A DNA stretch of 64,000 bases from Limonium bicolor (GCA_023374045.1 CM041783.1:97313298-97377297); one strand, 5' to 3'; counted from the stretch's first letter, positions 38,745 through 52,067 are shown. Notes: a model not told the origin generated them from the sequence alone. Numbers and translations: made by a program.

Positions 38745-41700
38745 AAACTTGAGTAAGTTTTTCTCAAAACTCAAGGAAGACTGAACTCCATTCAAAATTG
38801 TCGGGACTTCCCCACTTCTTTCAAAACCTTCAAGAGATTCATTCCAAGCCTCTAGGATTATTCTACTCCACACTTAGAGTGTGTAGCTGATGAGGACAGC
38901 TAGGATTTGTTAAATCCTCAACAAACATTGCAACAATTGGTTTAATCATTAGCTCACGATTAGAAAGAGACACTTAGGATTGAATGAAGCTAACTTCCCT
39001 TCAGGTTAATAACAACCAATTGGAATTACCGCCTTCAAGACAAAACAGTTAGTAAATAGGGTTGCTTGATCTTCTATGGTTTTTTACCGCATTCATATTA
39101 TTGTTGCTTGTTGCGGGGTGAGACGGTCATTGACCTACACCATTACCGCTTTTACATTTACAAGTTGTGAGTGCATGGGTAGCTTAGGACATGCATTCCT
39201 CTGTGTCACCCCTATTTCCACGAGTCACGGCATCCCAATCGGTCCACGATTGATTTCCCATGAGTCGGGTCACTCACTGAGTGGTTAAGCCCGCGAGGCG
39301 AGACGGTCACCGACCTACGCCCTGAAGACTCATGATCCAAAATTATCCTCCATATCCGAGTCCAGACCAGCATATAGTGAACCATGAGCCTTCAGTGTCC
39401 AGCTGCCTAATCCGGTGTCTAGGACGGGTTTTATGGGTAGTCACCCCCTTGTATGCCGCCTGTCTGACCACCCTTCTGCCTTACCCTGAAGATTGCATGG
39501 GCTCAGTTCTCCATTGTTCCTCTGCACCACGGGTGTCTCTAAAGCCCAATGTCACGCTACACGTCCATAGAGGATCCCGTATTTACCGGATACCCATACA
39601 TGGCACAACGTAGTCAGTGAATAATTTGGACTTTAGACACACCTGACCGTGCAGATGACGAGAGACCCGTTCCCATGCAGTACTTCCCCAAGTTTCCCAA
39701 AAGTGAGTATGTTGTGATAATCCCCGGCCGTGGCTCATGTGACTGTATCACTTCGGGTATCCTGACCTTTCGAACTTAAGCACTCCGGACTTTCTTGATG
39801 ACGTGCCCCACAAGGCATAACAGAGATAAATCCCGAGAGATGAACAGTGAAGGAACGACGGTTCCCCCGGTGGTATGGAAGCACTGATTGACCTGGAAGG
39901 TGATTATCCCAATCATTCGCACTCAGCTCCACATAAAACCAGCCACGATTTATATTTTCGTTCTTATGTCTATGTGATCACGATTTAAACACTTGAAAAA
40001 TCAGAAAACGAATCATGTCGAACGCTCTAATGAAATATCTTCAAAGCCGTTCATCTCGAATGATTTCAAAATTATTATTTCCAAAGCAGTTTTCAAAATC
40101 ATTTTCAATCAAATTCTTTCAGAAAATAAACTTTGTCCAACGGTTTGTAAAGACCAGATTTCAAAATCTGTTACTTTCAAATGATTTTCGATCAGTATTT
40201 CTTACAAATGTTATTTCAAAAAAAAACTATTTCCAAAAATGGATTTCAAAAACCTGCTTTTTACAAACGAATTTCAAACAACTTTTTCATGAATATTATC
40301 TCAAACTTGTTTTTGAAAACAGTTTTCGAAGTTGATTTTCACAAACGTATTTCAAAATAAATGATTTAGTCCCCATGTTGTGACTCGCTATTTTTGAAGT
40401 TCAACCCACCTTCAAGAGCAGTGGTCATTACTGTGGAGCGTACTAGTCATTTCGTGTTTTCACAAAAGTGGTGGATTTTCACAAAGATTTTGTGCTCGAT
40501 CATTCATCTTTCCTTTCTAAAAAAAAAGAAGCCCCTCATCTTCCTCGTCGGAGCAAGTGGAGCGCATGAAGATCAACAACAGTCTGAACCAAAAATCAGA
40601 GCTGCACCAACCCGAGTCCAGTGACATGAAGACTAGAAACAACCATCCGAGTTCGAAGTTGCTGAGGGTCAGAAGAGCACCAACCAATTTCTCTTGATCA
40701 TAGTGTCATCTTGTTGACGAACCCGAAGACGATCGAACGGCCAATCAGGAGCCCACACATGAATAAGCAGTCAGTCAGAAGCTCGAAGACGAAGCAGAAG
40801 AATTCGGGAGAAGTTTTTAAGCTCAAACTCCCCCATTTAATGACTTTTTAGAATTGATGTATAGGTTTTCCCCTAACATTCTTTTCTCTCTTGTCAATTT
40901 CTGAATAGACTTTGTGTATAGGTTGTACATTCCTGTTGAATTTATTTAGATCAATGTGTATAGGGTTCCCCACTCCCTATCTTATTTGCGAATGACCGAG
41001 CGTCAAAACTCATATTGAGAAAACCCACCACTTCGAAAACACATGTTTTCAAAACTATTTTTCTAAAAAAGTTGATTTCTTTTACACACAACTTGTTTCT
41101 TCCCGTTTTCGGTCAGTTCACATTCATTAATCATGCATGAATCACACCCATCTCGCAGAAATTGCATGATCACATGTTGCATTCTCAACACATCACACAC
41201 AAACATTCATCCCATTTTTCAAGCGCACTAGCATTTGCGTCTGTTAGATTCTTTTTTGGTGACTGTTTTTGCAGGTGATTAACCGTCTTTGCCCACGAGC
41301 GACAACATGATCTTCGAAATAATAGCAAGAAATACCAGGGATTCAAACATTTTCCCATTCGGCATACCATGCACATAGAGACCAATAACAACAAAAAGCA
41401 TATACCAGAAAAATCATACATCCAAAAAATCCAAAAAAATCACACACCCAAAAATCCAAAAAATCATGCCTTCAAAAAATCCCAAAAATGCAGTCACTGT
41501 CATATCATGGGACCACCATGCGGGAGTGGTCACTCCCTAAAAGTCCAAAAACTCCAGAAGCCAATCATCAACCGAATGTCTTTCTGAAACAGCCTCTCTC
41601 ACATCACACCTAACAACTTCTCTCACATAGATCATCTTCAGGGCCAATCGTGACAGGATGAGCTTCATGAATCGCAAGCTGAATTTGGCTCAAGCGAGAC

Positions 41701-43807
41701 TAGTCATAACCTTATCACTCATGCATTGCATTCAAAACGAAAACACACAACAAAAAAAACATTCAGTCAAAATCCAAAGTCAACCATCTTCATTCATCAC
41801 TTTTAGCATTTCACGCATCTTATACGTAGTAATTCCATATTACCACAATAGATTGCATTGTAGATAGTTGTTTGCATACTCTCGTATCGAATGACATCTT
41901 TGGGAAAAATCTTGAGAGAATGATTGAACGGAGTGCGTGAACCACTAAACTCTCGACCCATCAATGAATACAAGGGTCTAACCAAAATCAGCACCACAAA
42001 CCAAGTGAGTAGTGTGCGAAGAGCGGTATTTTCCTTTGAATTTCAAATGAGTGTTTTGGACAATCCAATGAGTGATGAGGAAAGATGGAGCGAGTCCACA
42101 GAGGTAAAACCACGAGCGACTTGTGTCTTCCTTCAACACATGGAGAGGCACAATTCATAGCGAGATCAATGTCGATAAACAGGATACGAACTGTGATTCA
42201 TGCAAAGATCCGAGAATAGTAAGAAAACAATCATTGACTAATAAGGATGACGAGGCACTTAGGAATAAAAATCCCCACAAAACCAAAAAGCTTTGACAGC
42301 CCTTTACATAACCCCTTAGTGAGCCCCGCTGAGCCTTTCATGAAAAACTCTTTCTTCAGAAACTCCACAACATGCCAACCCACGTACATATACTTACCTG
42401 CCCTTGCAATAGAGGATCTCAAAGGAGCCGGAGCCATGGTCCCTCCCCACCATCTTCCACAAAAACAATGAAATGTTCAAAGAAATCAGTGAGTCAATGC
42501 AACTCCAAGGCCAAACACCTAAAAGAAAGCTGAAAATGTTCAAGTAGATCGATAAGTCAATGCAACTTTGAAGCTGAAAGCCAAAATGCAAAGCAAAAAA
42601 TGCTTGAGGAAGTTGATGAGCCAAATGCAATTTCAAAAACACAAAAATGAGAAGAAAGTTCAAATCGCACGCCAGAAGAGGCAAGAAGGAGAAATCCAAA
42701 CCAAAAGGACCAATGATGTCTCGAAGAAACCGATAAGGGGTTATCAAAGCCCGTCTAATCATTCCACCCATGGCGAAGGTAAACATATTCTCTATTGCAC
42801 AAAAGCTCCACAACTCCTAAATAAATCCTCCAGTCCCATGTGACACACATCACACCCCTCAGCCCCGTTATAACCCAATAAAAGACCTCTGACTCGTTAG
42901 TTGATGAGCGTTAACTGAAAAGTATCGGATCTGAAACATGAATCATAAGCTTCATACTTGTTATCAACATGTCCCGTCATCCCAAAGGGACCATGAGTGG
43001 AAGAGTGTGACCTTACCCCACAAGGTCTTTCGAGTGCGAGTGACTCTTTGATCGAAGCACCAAATCATAAACAGCTAACCCCATTGCAATTGAGGAATTT
43101 GTGAGGATTGGAAAGTCCAGAACCTCAAAAAGGAATTCTAAGGAAAATACTGCTCCGAGCATCGAGAGTATCATCACATCATTATCACACACGACCATAC
43201 TCACGAGAGATTGACCCACATCCCTCCATGAGAGGAAAGTGATTCACGCCTTCGAGCTCAACAATCACTCGAGATCGAACCGAAGATGTCTTATATTCGT
43301 AAGCCTCATATTAATAGAGATAGGACCGTACCTTCTCTCGAAAAACTGCACATGCATTTTGCATCTCTTCTTGCATTTAGTATTTACATACATCATAACC
43401 ACTTCATTTTCAACATCCGACTGGTAAGAACTCCACCCAGTCTCGCTGAAAGTCGACTTCAGTTGCAGTTGTTGAAGCATAACTTTTGATGTCAACCAGA
43501 GCCATCCCGAGCCATCATCGAGCTATATCTTGCCTCTTCAGAGCCATCCCGGGCTATCACCGAGCTACATCGAACCATTCAAGAGCTATCCGGAGCCACA
43601 CGAAGACCATCTCGGAGCCATCCACTGCCATACTCAATCCTATCGACACCGCTTCTAAATCCAATCTGGAGCCATGCGAGAGCCATCCTCAAAACTTTGA
43701 GACCATCCCTAAAGCTACACAGTGGCCATCCCAATAGTATGAGAACAATATGAGAGCCACCTCAAACGGAGCCATTTCGTCACCAGGGCCTTGCCTACAA
43801 AGTTTCG

Positions 43808-43871
43808 AACTACGTATGGTCTGATCTCAATACAGAATTGAGTACGTAGGCAGCCCGCCAAGGGTGCGACC
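43808..43871 (+). repeat. CTACGTA/TACGTAG hairpin motif, internal copy 4
   Basis: Same motif as 3943-4006, with both arms intact. Confidence 0.8.
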
Positions 43872-44468
43872 ACCTCGAAGGCGACAATCCCCTTTCACTC
43901 CTCGCTATCATCAAACAGAGCATCCCAGAATCATGACGGAGCCATCCCGGAGCCATGATCAGAACTACACCAAGACATCCAACCATGTTTGGTTATTCAG
44001 AATGATAACAAGTCCACCCACAGCAAATCCATCAGATGGAGCCAACCGATCAGTCACCTCGAACTTCAACAACCGCATCAAGACCATCGACCATTCTCAA
44101 GTTCACTGCCATATCAAAACCCACCAACCACCCCGGACCGTTGGCCACACCAGAGCCATCAGTGCATACCAGAGCCATCGGCGTAACCCGGAGCGACCAC
44201 TGCATACCGGAGCCATCAACACACACCGGAGCCATCATTGCATACCGGAGAAATCAGTGCAAACAGGAGCAACCAATGCATGCTAGAGCCACCAATACAT
44301 GCCAAAGTCATCTCAAAGTTTTGAAGCAACTGTGGAACCATCAGCTCACACGAAAATCTACATCCACAAATAGGGAGTTTGATTCAATTAATACATCGGT
44401 TAATCACCTCACATCACATATCATCTGCATATACCCACAAAATTTGTTCACTATCTAATGCATCTTCA

Positions 44469-45745
44469 CACCCGCTAGACAGCTATTGCGCTACTAGTGC
44501 GGTCGAATTTTTCGTTTTACACCTGCTAGACAGCTATTGCGCTACTAGTACGGTCGCCTTTCATTTTACACCCGCTAGACAGCTATTGCGCTACTAGTGC
44601 GGTCGAATTTCGTTTTACACCTGCTAGACAGCTATTGCGCTACTAGTACGGTCGCCTTTCGTTTTACACCCGCTAGGCAGCTATTGTGCTACTAGTGCGG
44701 TCGACTTTTCATTTTACACCCGCTAGACAGCTATTGCGCTACTAGTGCGGTCGAATTTTTCGTTTTACACCTGCTAGACAGCTATTGCGCTACTAGTACG
44801 GTCGTCTTTCGTTTTACACCTGCTAGACAGCTATTGCGCTACTAGTGCGGTCGATTTTTCATTTTACACCTGCTAGACAGCTATTGCGCTACTAGTACGG
44901 TCGCCTTTCGTTTTACACCCGCTAGGCAGCTATTGCGCTACTAGTGCGGTCGACTTTTCGTTTTACACCCGCTAGACAGCTATTGCGCTACTAGTGCGGT
45001 CGACTTTTCATTTTACACCTGCTAGACAGCTATTGCGCTACTAGTACGGTCGCCTTTCGTTTTACACCTGCTAGACAGCTATTGCGCTACTAGTGCGGTC
45101 GACTTTTCATTTTACACCTGCTAGACAGCTATTGCGCTACTAGTGCGGTCGACTTCTCATTTTACACTAGACAGCTATTGCGCTACTAGTACGGTCGCCT
45201 TTTTTTTACACCCGCTAGGCAGCTATTGCGCTACTAGTGCGGTCGACTTTCGTTTTACACCCGCTAGACAGCTATTGCGCTACTAGCGCGGTCGATTTCT
45301 TTTCATTTTACACCTGCTAGACAGCTATTGCGCTACTAGTGCGGTCGAATTTTTCGTTTTACACCTGCTAGACAGCTATTGCGCTACTAGTACGGTCGCC
45401 TTTCGTTTTACACCTGCTAGACAGCTATTGCGCTACTAGTACGGTCGCCTTTCGTTTTACACCCGCTAGGCAGCTATTGCGCTACTAGTGCGGTCGACTT
45501 CTCATTTTATACCTGCTAGACAGCTATTGCGCTACTAGTACGGTCGCCTTTCGTTTTACACCCGCTAGGCAGCTATTGCGCTACTAGTGCGGTCGACTTT
45601 TCGTTTTACACCCGCTAGACAGCTATTGCGCTACTAGCGCGGTCGATTTCTTTTCATTTTACACCTGCTAGACAGCTATTGCGCTACTAGTACGGTCGCC
45701 TTTCGTTTTACACCCGCTAGACAGCTATTGCGCTACTAGTATGGT
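44469..45745 (+). repeat. ~52-bp minisatellite, copy 4
   Basis: Same monomer family and subtype order. One monomer near 45165 has a shortened linker. Confidence 0.92.
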
Positions 45746-46125
45746 ACCGAACTTGCATTCTAGGCTCGTCATAAGCCCTAGGGCTGGATATCAAGAGGTC
45801 CAGTTGAGGCACTCCTAAGTCCTCGTGCACTCTAAACCAAAACACTGTTAGTATCATAGGCTCGTCATAAGTCCTATGGCTAGATATCAAGAGGTCTAGT
45901 TGAGGCTCGTCATAAGTCCTCGTACTTTCAATTGCATTATAGGCTTGTCATGAGTCCTAGGGTTAGATGTCAAGAGGTCTAACTGAGGCTCGTCATAAGT
46001 CCTCGTACTTTCAATCACATTCATACACTCACGATCGCATCCCAATGCGCCACTAAACCGCAGTGAGAATTTTTGGCGCCCCGTCAACCTTGATCCAATT
46101 CTGCAAGCCTTTTATTGCAAAGTCT

Positions 46126-46150
46126 GAAATAGAAAATAAAATAAGAGGGG
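46126..46150 (+). other. Candidate polypurine tract, copy 4
   Basis: Same 25-bp purine-rich run as at 6254-6278, upstream of the terminal LTR. Confidence 0.45.
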
Positions 46151-46671
46151 TCGTCGCCTTTCTTTTCAAAAAACGTACTGCTGTGCGTGTCAAAAAAACA
46201 ATCGTTTTACGACAAAATTTTAAACCAATTTCCAAGCATTTTAGAAAAACCCAATTTTTCGAAGATGAATTTTCAAACAATAATATGTCTTAGACTTACC
46301 CTTTTATTAGTTATTTTCAATTTAATTTCCTTAGTCGTGGGCATTTCGTTTACTTCATTTTACTTATATTATTTTGTCATTTTTCATGTTGTTATTCTGA
46401 AAAGAAAACATTTCATTTTTATTGACTAAACCTTTTAGTTTTTTATTCTACATATACATTTTTTTAAGCATTAGCGTTTTTGATGATTTTACTCATGTCG
46501 AGTTATAGCTTTTCGTTTTCTTTCCCTAAGTTTTGTATGAAGTTCCATTGTAGTTATTCTTTTCCTTTTTCATTTTTTGCGGTGGATCAAATTTGGTCTT
46601 AACCCAATCTTCACTCAAACCCCACAACCCAAACCTAAACTCATCCTATCTAAGCTCACAGCCCAAAACCA

Positions 46672-46706
46672 AAGCCCACATTAAAACCCTAACCCTTCCT
46701 ATAAAA
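46672..46706 (+). promoter_or_regulatory. LTR promoter, copy 4: AGCCCA, telo-box, TATA
   Basis: AGCCCA, AAACCCTAA (46684-46692) and TATAAAA (46700-46706) in the same order as in the other LTRs. Transcription from the terminal LTR would run out into the antisense strand of the flanking CACTA gene. Confidence 0.62.
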
Positions 46707-47156
46707 GAACAAGACAAAACCTAAAAAAAAAGGAAGGGGGTAGAGGAGCCGCATCTGATTTTTTCCCCCATCGTTTTCTTCACTCCCGACGGGCAGCCTC
46801 GAGGTTTTTCTTCTTCCCCTTCGAACTAACGAACGAGGAATGTACACGCTACAGCCTCTCATTCTCGTCAGTTGCGACATGCTGACCCCAATCTTTCTTT
46901 TCAATCTCTGTAAATATTGAAAACCCAGAAACAAATCACTATCTCCTGCTCATCGGAACCATCACAGGAATTTGGCTATTTTTGGTGTTATTTAATCCGA
47001 GCTTTTGTTGGCCTATTGGTTTCTGCCTCAAACAACCGTGACCGTGCACAAGGGAAGTATACATCTCAGATTCATCCTCATTCTTATCACGTTGTCGGTT
47101 AAATCTCGGAAAACTCACCCCACTGGTGTTAACGCTGGTTCAGTACGACTGTTTGT

Positions 47157-47221
47157 TTCCATGATAGATATGTTCTCCTTTGTTTCTTTTGTCTTCTATT
47201 TCAGGTTTCTACATCGGCCGG
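47157..47221 (+). other. 65-bp segment present only in LTR copy 4
   Basis: LTR copies 1-3 pass directly from GACTGTTTGT to GTTTGATTC, while copy 4 has 65 extra bases containing a pyrimidine-rich stretch and CTATTTCAG, which resembles a splice acceptor. GTTT/TTT lies at both ends, so a deletion in the ancestor of copies 1-3 by short homology fits as well as an insertion in copy 4. Confidence 0.7.
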
Positions 47222-50200
47222 GTTTGATTCTATCTGGTTGTTTGGTCATGGTGCATAAACCGACAACCCTCCTTATGTTGGTGTTAGTTAGCTCGGGTTT
47301 CAGCTGGATAAAAAAATTGATTTTGGATTCCTGATCCTTTGGTAATTAATCACTAAAAACTGGTCATTCACACCATTTAGTCCGTTTAATTTGATGCTTC
47401 AGTTGATTTGTCGGTTGATTTGCCTGATTATCATATTTTGGACTATCGAAAGTGGTTAAGGATATGTTAGGTCACACTGCTGGGCCAAGTATTGAAATCT
47501 GATCTGAATGTTATCACGTGGCCGAGAGTAACCTGTTGTATATTCGATCTTTGCACATAATATATGAGGGTGATCCCGTACTGTTACGTAGCTCCTTTGC
47601 TGTTAAATTCGAATGATAGATCTCGATGATTAGTTTGAAGTCGTATGTGTTGGACCTCCACCCTTTTCGGCCATTGGGAATTAAGGTCCACACAAACTTC
47701 TTCATGTGTTTACTGATTCATCTGTGACATTTGTTTACTGATTGTCCTGATGATGTGGTATTCAGACTTGTTCTATCCCCCGCACTATCAGTTCATCTAG
47801 ATATGCTCATTATACCTTGTTTTGTGTTCTGCTGAGCAACTGTCGCTTTGAGATTTGAACTGAGCTTCACTTAGACCCGGCTTGTGGGCATTTGGGCCCT
47901 GTGACTATTCCTATGAGTTTGGTAAGTCACTCAGGTTTGGAAATATACCAGTTTGGGACTACATCGTTGCTGGCTTTATACTTGCCCCCTAGTGTATAAT
48001 TGTCGGTTTGGGAATTTAATTTGATTTGAGCAATTGATTATTTCCCATTACCGTGATTATTCGACTCAATCTGCTCTCACTTTTACTTTATGCCTTGACT
48101 GAAGTACAAACGCAATCCTGGACTTGTTTCGCCTGGAATCAACATTGGTCTATGCAATTTGACCCTACGGTTACGCTTTAGGCTTGACGCAGTCTCATTT
48201 GGTTTGGAAATCTGCTTCTAGCAATTTTGTCCTTGGCGCATGGATGTTTATTGAAAATTGTGTTGCTCGTGACATTATCACTTGCCCCTTGTGATATTAT
48301 TTACCGTGACCTGCTTATTATCCTTTGGCTTCATCTTTGACCGAAGTATACTTGTTCCGTTGGGCATGGGCCATGTTCGGCTGATGACTGCACCTGCTTG
48401 ACTTGGAGTTTGATCAAAGGCTATGCTGATGCGTTTGGGATTGATACTTCTTCATTGGGTTTGGAAATTCTATCTTTTGATCTTTACCATGCTTCAATCG
48501 CCTTTGATATTAAATTGTCCCTTGCGCATTGATATGGTTTGGGAATTGATTTGAGACTAGTATAACTTGTCCCACGTGCTTAGATATGAGCATGAATCGA
48601 GTTATAGTTGCCCTCTGCTATAATTGTTAAGACAAATCACTCATCAGCTGGATGGTCCTCATTAATTTTTCATCTTAGAGGGAAATGATATAAACCCTTC
48701 TAGGTATGATCCCACATGACTCACAACTTCATCTCTTTGATACTACACTTCGGTTTGAGTCATAATCTAAGATGTTGAATTAATTTGAGTAGCAACCCCG
48801 ATGCTTGATTTATCTTACAATCCTTAGCATTTGTTGGCAGCTTGAAACTCTTTCTATGTTTCGGTTGGGGTGTGGGAGATGATTAGATTGCCCCCTTTCC
48901 TCCCATTGAGAGGGGCCGTATGATCCCATTGCACACATCCCAACCTTCCTCCGTTCTCTGACTAATGTATCTTGCCTCTCTCGGTTGTATTATTTGACAT
49001 GTACATATTGTTTGAGGAACGGGAAACCTCGGGACTAAGGAGCTGGACTTTGGCTAGGACTACCGGGGCTCTCCTTTCAAACGCGAAAAACGGTTGGTGT
49101 ACCTCTTCGGATCCCTATCAGCTGAGTGAGGCGGCGTCGATGCGACCCCCCATAGCAGCTCTCTGTTTACAAATAAAATTGTGTTCATTTTTGTATTCAT
49201 TTGTTTATTGTTCTTAATTATTTTGTAATCCTAGGATTCTGTAAATATCACCATTTGGGTTTGACAATGAGTTGATTCGTGACTGCATTTCATAGTGGAT
49301 TAACGTCATTTTTTTATTACTATTCCAGTCACTGTTGGCTATGTTTGAGGGTAAAAGGCTCATAAGTTTATTCTTAGAATCGATTGTTTATGATACCGTA
49401 TTCACATTTGGGTTTAAACTCAAAAGTCTTATTTGCTTGTTGTATATGCGAATCTACTCTCTGGTGGGCTCTGTTTCTTAATCATCAATTTATTTGTTGT
49501 CTTGTTCATTGCAATGCTCCTGGATTTAATGATTTGATTCAAGACGGTCAATTGAGGGCCTACGATCTCATTATGTGTACTCGGGTGTAGGCATTACTCA
49601 TACCTTGGTTTCATGTTTTTATCGAGGTACATGCAAAACGGATGAGACTTGAGCACGACTTGCTTGGCTTGGAGTTTACCGTGGACCTTTTGCTAATGAA
49701 CCATGTTGTTGGTTTTGGGGCTTGCAAAGACGGGATTATGAACATTTGACTACAGATTCGACTTTGTCTTATATTTGATTAAGTAATGAACCGGGGGCAG
49801 GCCACCCCGTAGGTTGGTTTCCTATCACCTACACTCTTCTTGATCATGAAACATGTTTACATTTCTAGTATCATTGTTTGCTCCTTGTATATAGATTCGA
49901 TTTGAGAAATTGAGTCAAAGCATGATTCTAGTTTGATCTTCACTCGGGACCAACTCATTTAATTGCTAAATCTTGTTTCATTATGCTATCTAGTTGATTT
50001 ACTTGTGACATTGTTGTGATCCTCATTTGGGTCATTTTAGAAAGCTCATAGAACAAACATTAGGATAGCGGGTGTCCCCCACGCTTAGTAGATTTTTGGT
50101 GGTGGTGACACCCTACACACAAACCACATCTTTGAGGCCCAAGATCTTTGTAATTTACAACCATACAAGCCCTTTGTAAATTCATACTCATCTGTTCAAA

Positions 50201-51113
50201 AACAAATCCTCTCATACCCCAAAACCAGATACTTTTCATGAATTGTTCGAAATCAAACCTCTCCACACCCTAACATCAAATACTCTCCCACTCATCAAAC
50301 ACACCTCAACCTCCAAGACATTTGAAATACTTCCAAAAGTTTCAAGACCAAACACAAACTTCACCCAAACTCCAATTGTCTCATAGATTCAAGTCATCTT
50401 CCAACCTCAATTTCAAGGCCCATATCAAAGCCCATTTCAAGGCCCATTTCAAAGCCCATTTCGAGGCCCAATCCAAAGCCCATTTCAAGGACCATTTTGA
50501 GGCCCGTTTCAAAGCCCATGTCAAAGCTCAATTCGAGACCCATTCCAAGGTCCCAATTCGGCCAAACTTCTAAGGCCTATTTCGGCCCATATCTTAAGGC
50601 CTAAGCCAGACCCATCAGTTCAAAGTTGGCACCCAATCAATCCAAAAACCGATTCAGTCCCATCTCAAATTCAAACCCAAAATCAATCCAATTGGGCCCA
50701 AATTCAACCTGACTTGTAAATTCCAATTCGATTCAAAAACTTCATTCAATCATTCATTCATTCCCAATTCATTCAAAAATTCAACTCAATTCAATCTCAT
50801 TCAATTTCATTTCAATTCCAAATAAAAATTCATTCAATTCCAATTCAACTTCAATTTCAATTAAATTCCAATTTCCCCTACACTCAGAATGTCTCACAGA
50901 CCCGAGCGTCTCACAGACTTTGTTATCCCAACGATTCGAATATCTCACAGACCAGAGCATCTCACAGACCCGAGCGTCTCACAGATCCGAATGTCTCACA
51001 GACTTCGACATCCCAAGGTTTCAAACGTCCCATAGACCCGAGCGTCTCACAGACTAAAATGTCCATACTTCAAACATCCCAGGAGGATTCAAGCATCTCC
51101 TAATAAAACACTG

Positions 51114-51352
51114 AACTACGTAAGGTCTGATCTCAACAGGGAATTGAGTACGTAGGCAACCCATGCAGGGTGCGACCCCACACCAATCAAAATACCCTTC
51201 TGCATTCAGCCATCTCACCCTCAAACAATCCCGGGCGCTCCCAACCCTCGATTACCATCACAAAACTCCTAAAATCCCAAAATCCTGAACTACGTAAGGT
51301 CTGATCTCAACAGGGAGTTAAGTACGTAGGCAGCCCATCTAGGGTGCGACCC
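51114..51352 (+). repeat. Pair of CTACGTA/TACGTAG hairpin motifs, LTR copy 4
   Basis: Motif copies at 51114-51178 and 51288-51352, with both arm pairs intact. Confidence 0.8.
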
Positions 51353-52067
51353 CTTTCCAATCAAAACCCTTTTCCCACTAAACACTCAAAACTCTTCCGA
51401 CTCACATACCTCCAAACTTCAGTTTTTCTTCATCCATTTAACCTTTGCTCCTTTTCTCGATCTTCTATTCTACATTTAATCAACTCTCGGCCTGTCAACC
51501 CTTTCGTTTGGCGTTAGCTTGGCAGAAAAGCTCGCCTCACCTATTCTCTCTCTTCTCTCTCCTAATCCTATCCTTGGCTCTTAAATGAATCTCTCTAAAA
51601 AGGTTTTGAAAGAAGGCAATCCCGACAATTGGAGACCGAGGTTTCCTCGGGCACCAAGCCAAAGTCGTGGTCGTTGCCACTTCTAAGGGGTGTAACCCAG
51701 TGCGAACCCACATAGAATCTCTGACGTGACCAGATAAGTCCTATCCACAATTTCAGAGTCAACCAATGGTTCTTAGAACCCTCCCTCTCTTCCTTCCTAG
51801 TTATCAAGGTCAAACTAGGTGGCGACTTTAGTCAATTCGGCCTTATAGAGGCATAAGTCCGCGTGGAGCCCATCGAGAGCGGGTGTAGTGCGCATTTGCA
51901 CTCCCCTTCATGATTTCTGGGAAATATGGACGATTTAGTAGGTATTTGAGGGATGCCAATTATAACGGGTTCTCACCCTCCACAGAATGGCATTTTCTAG
52001 GATCTAGGCTTTTCAGTCAGACCATATCTAGATAGACCCCCCTCATACCGAAAAATCACCCTCCACA

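Larger units (their letters stand above)
38724..46150 (+). mobile_element. Internal region, copy 4 (complete, ~7.4 kb, non-coding)
   Basis: Collinear with internal copies 2 and 3: primer binding site at 38727-38744, GAGCCATC-rich repeats (about 43496-44310), minisatellite (44469-45745), AGGCTCGTCATAAG repeats (about 45761-46005), purine tract (46126-46150). No protein domain is recognised on either strand. Confidence 0.75.
1..52067 (+). mobile_element. Tandem array of four ~13.3 kb LTR-retrotransposon units sharing LTRs (Ogre/Tat-like, non-autonomous)
   Basis: The block starting GTGGTATGGAAGCACTG recurs at 1, 13291, 26555 and 39870, and everything between recurs in the same order with only scattered small differences. 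The repeat breaks only at 52067, the predicted 3' end of an LTR. In the other three copies that end is followed by a 3-bp spacer and a tRNA-Arg-type primer binding site. This supports an INT-LTR-INT-LTR-INT-LTR-INT-LTR structure in which neighbouring internal regions share one LTR, as expected from unequal recombination between LTRs or internal regions. The left end lies outside the window, so the total copy number is unknown. LTRs of 5-6 kb with a tRNA-Arg site are known from Ogre elements; assignment to that lineage is inference because no pol domain survives. Confidence 0.85.
46151..52067 (+). mobile_element. LTR copy 4, terminal LTR of the array (~5.92 kb)
   Basis: This is the outermost LTR and ends at CCCTCCACA (52067), directly against a CACTA transposon exon. 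It carries a 65-bp segment (47157-47221) that copies 1-3 lack, and between about 47150 and 48250 it shows more base substitutions relative to the others than they show among themselves. TATA box at 46700-46706. Because it is joined to the original target, it is the best candidate for the original 3' LTR of the founding insertion. Confidence 0.72.
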
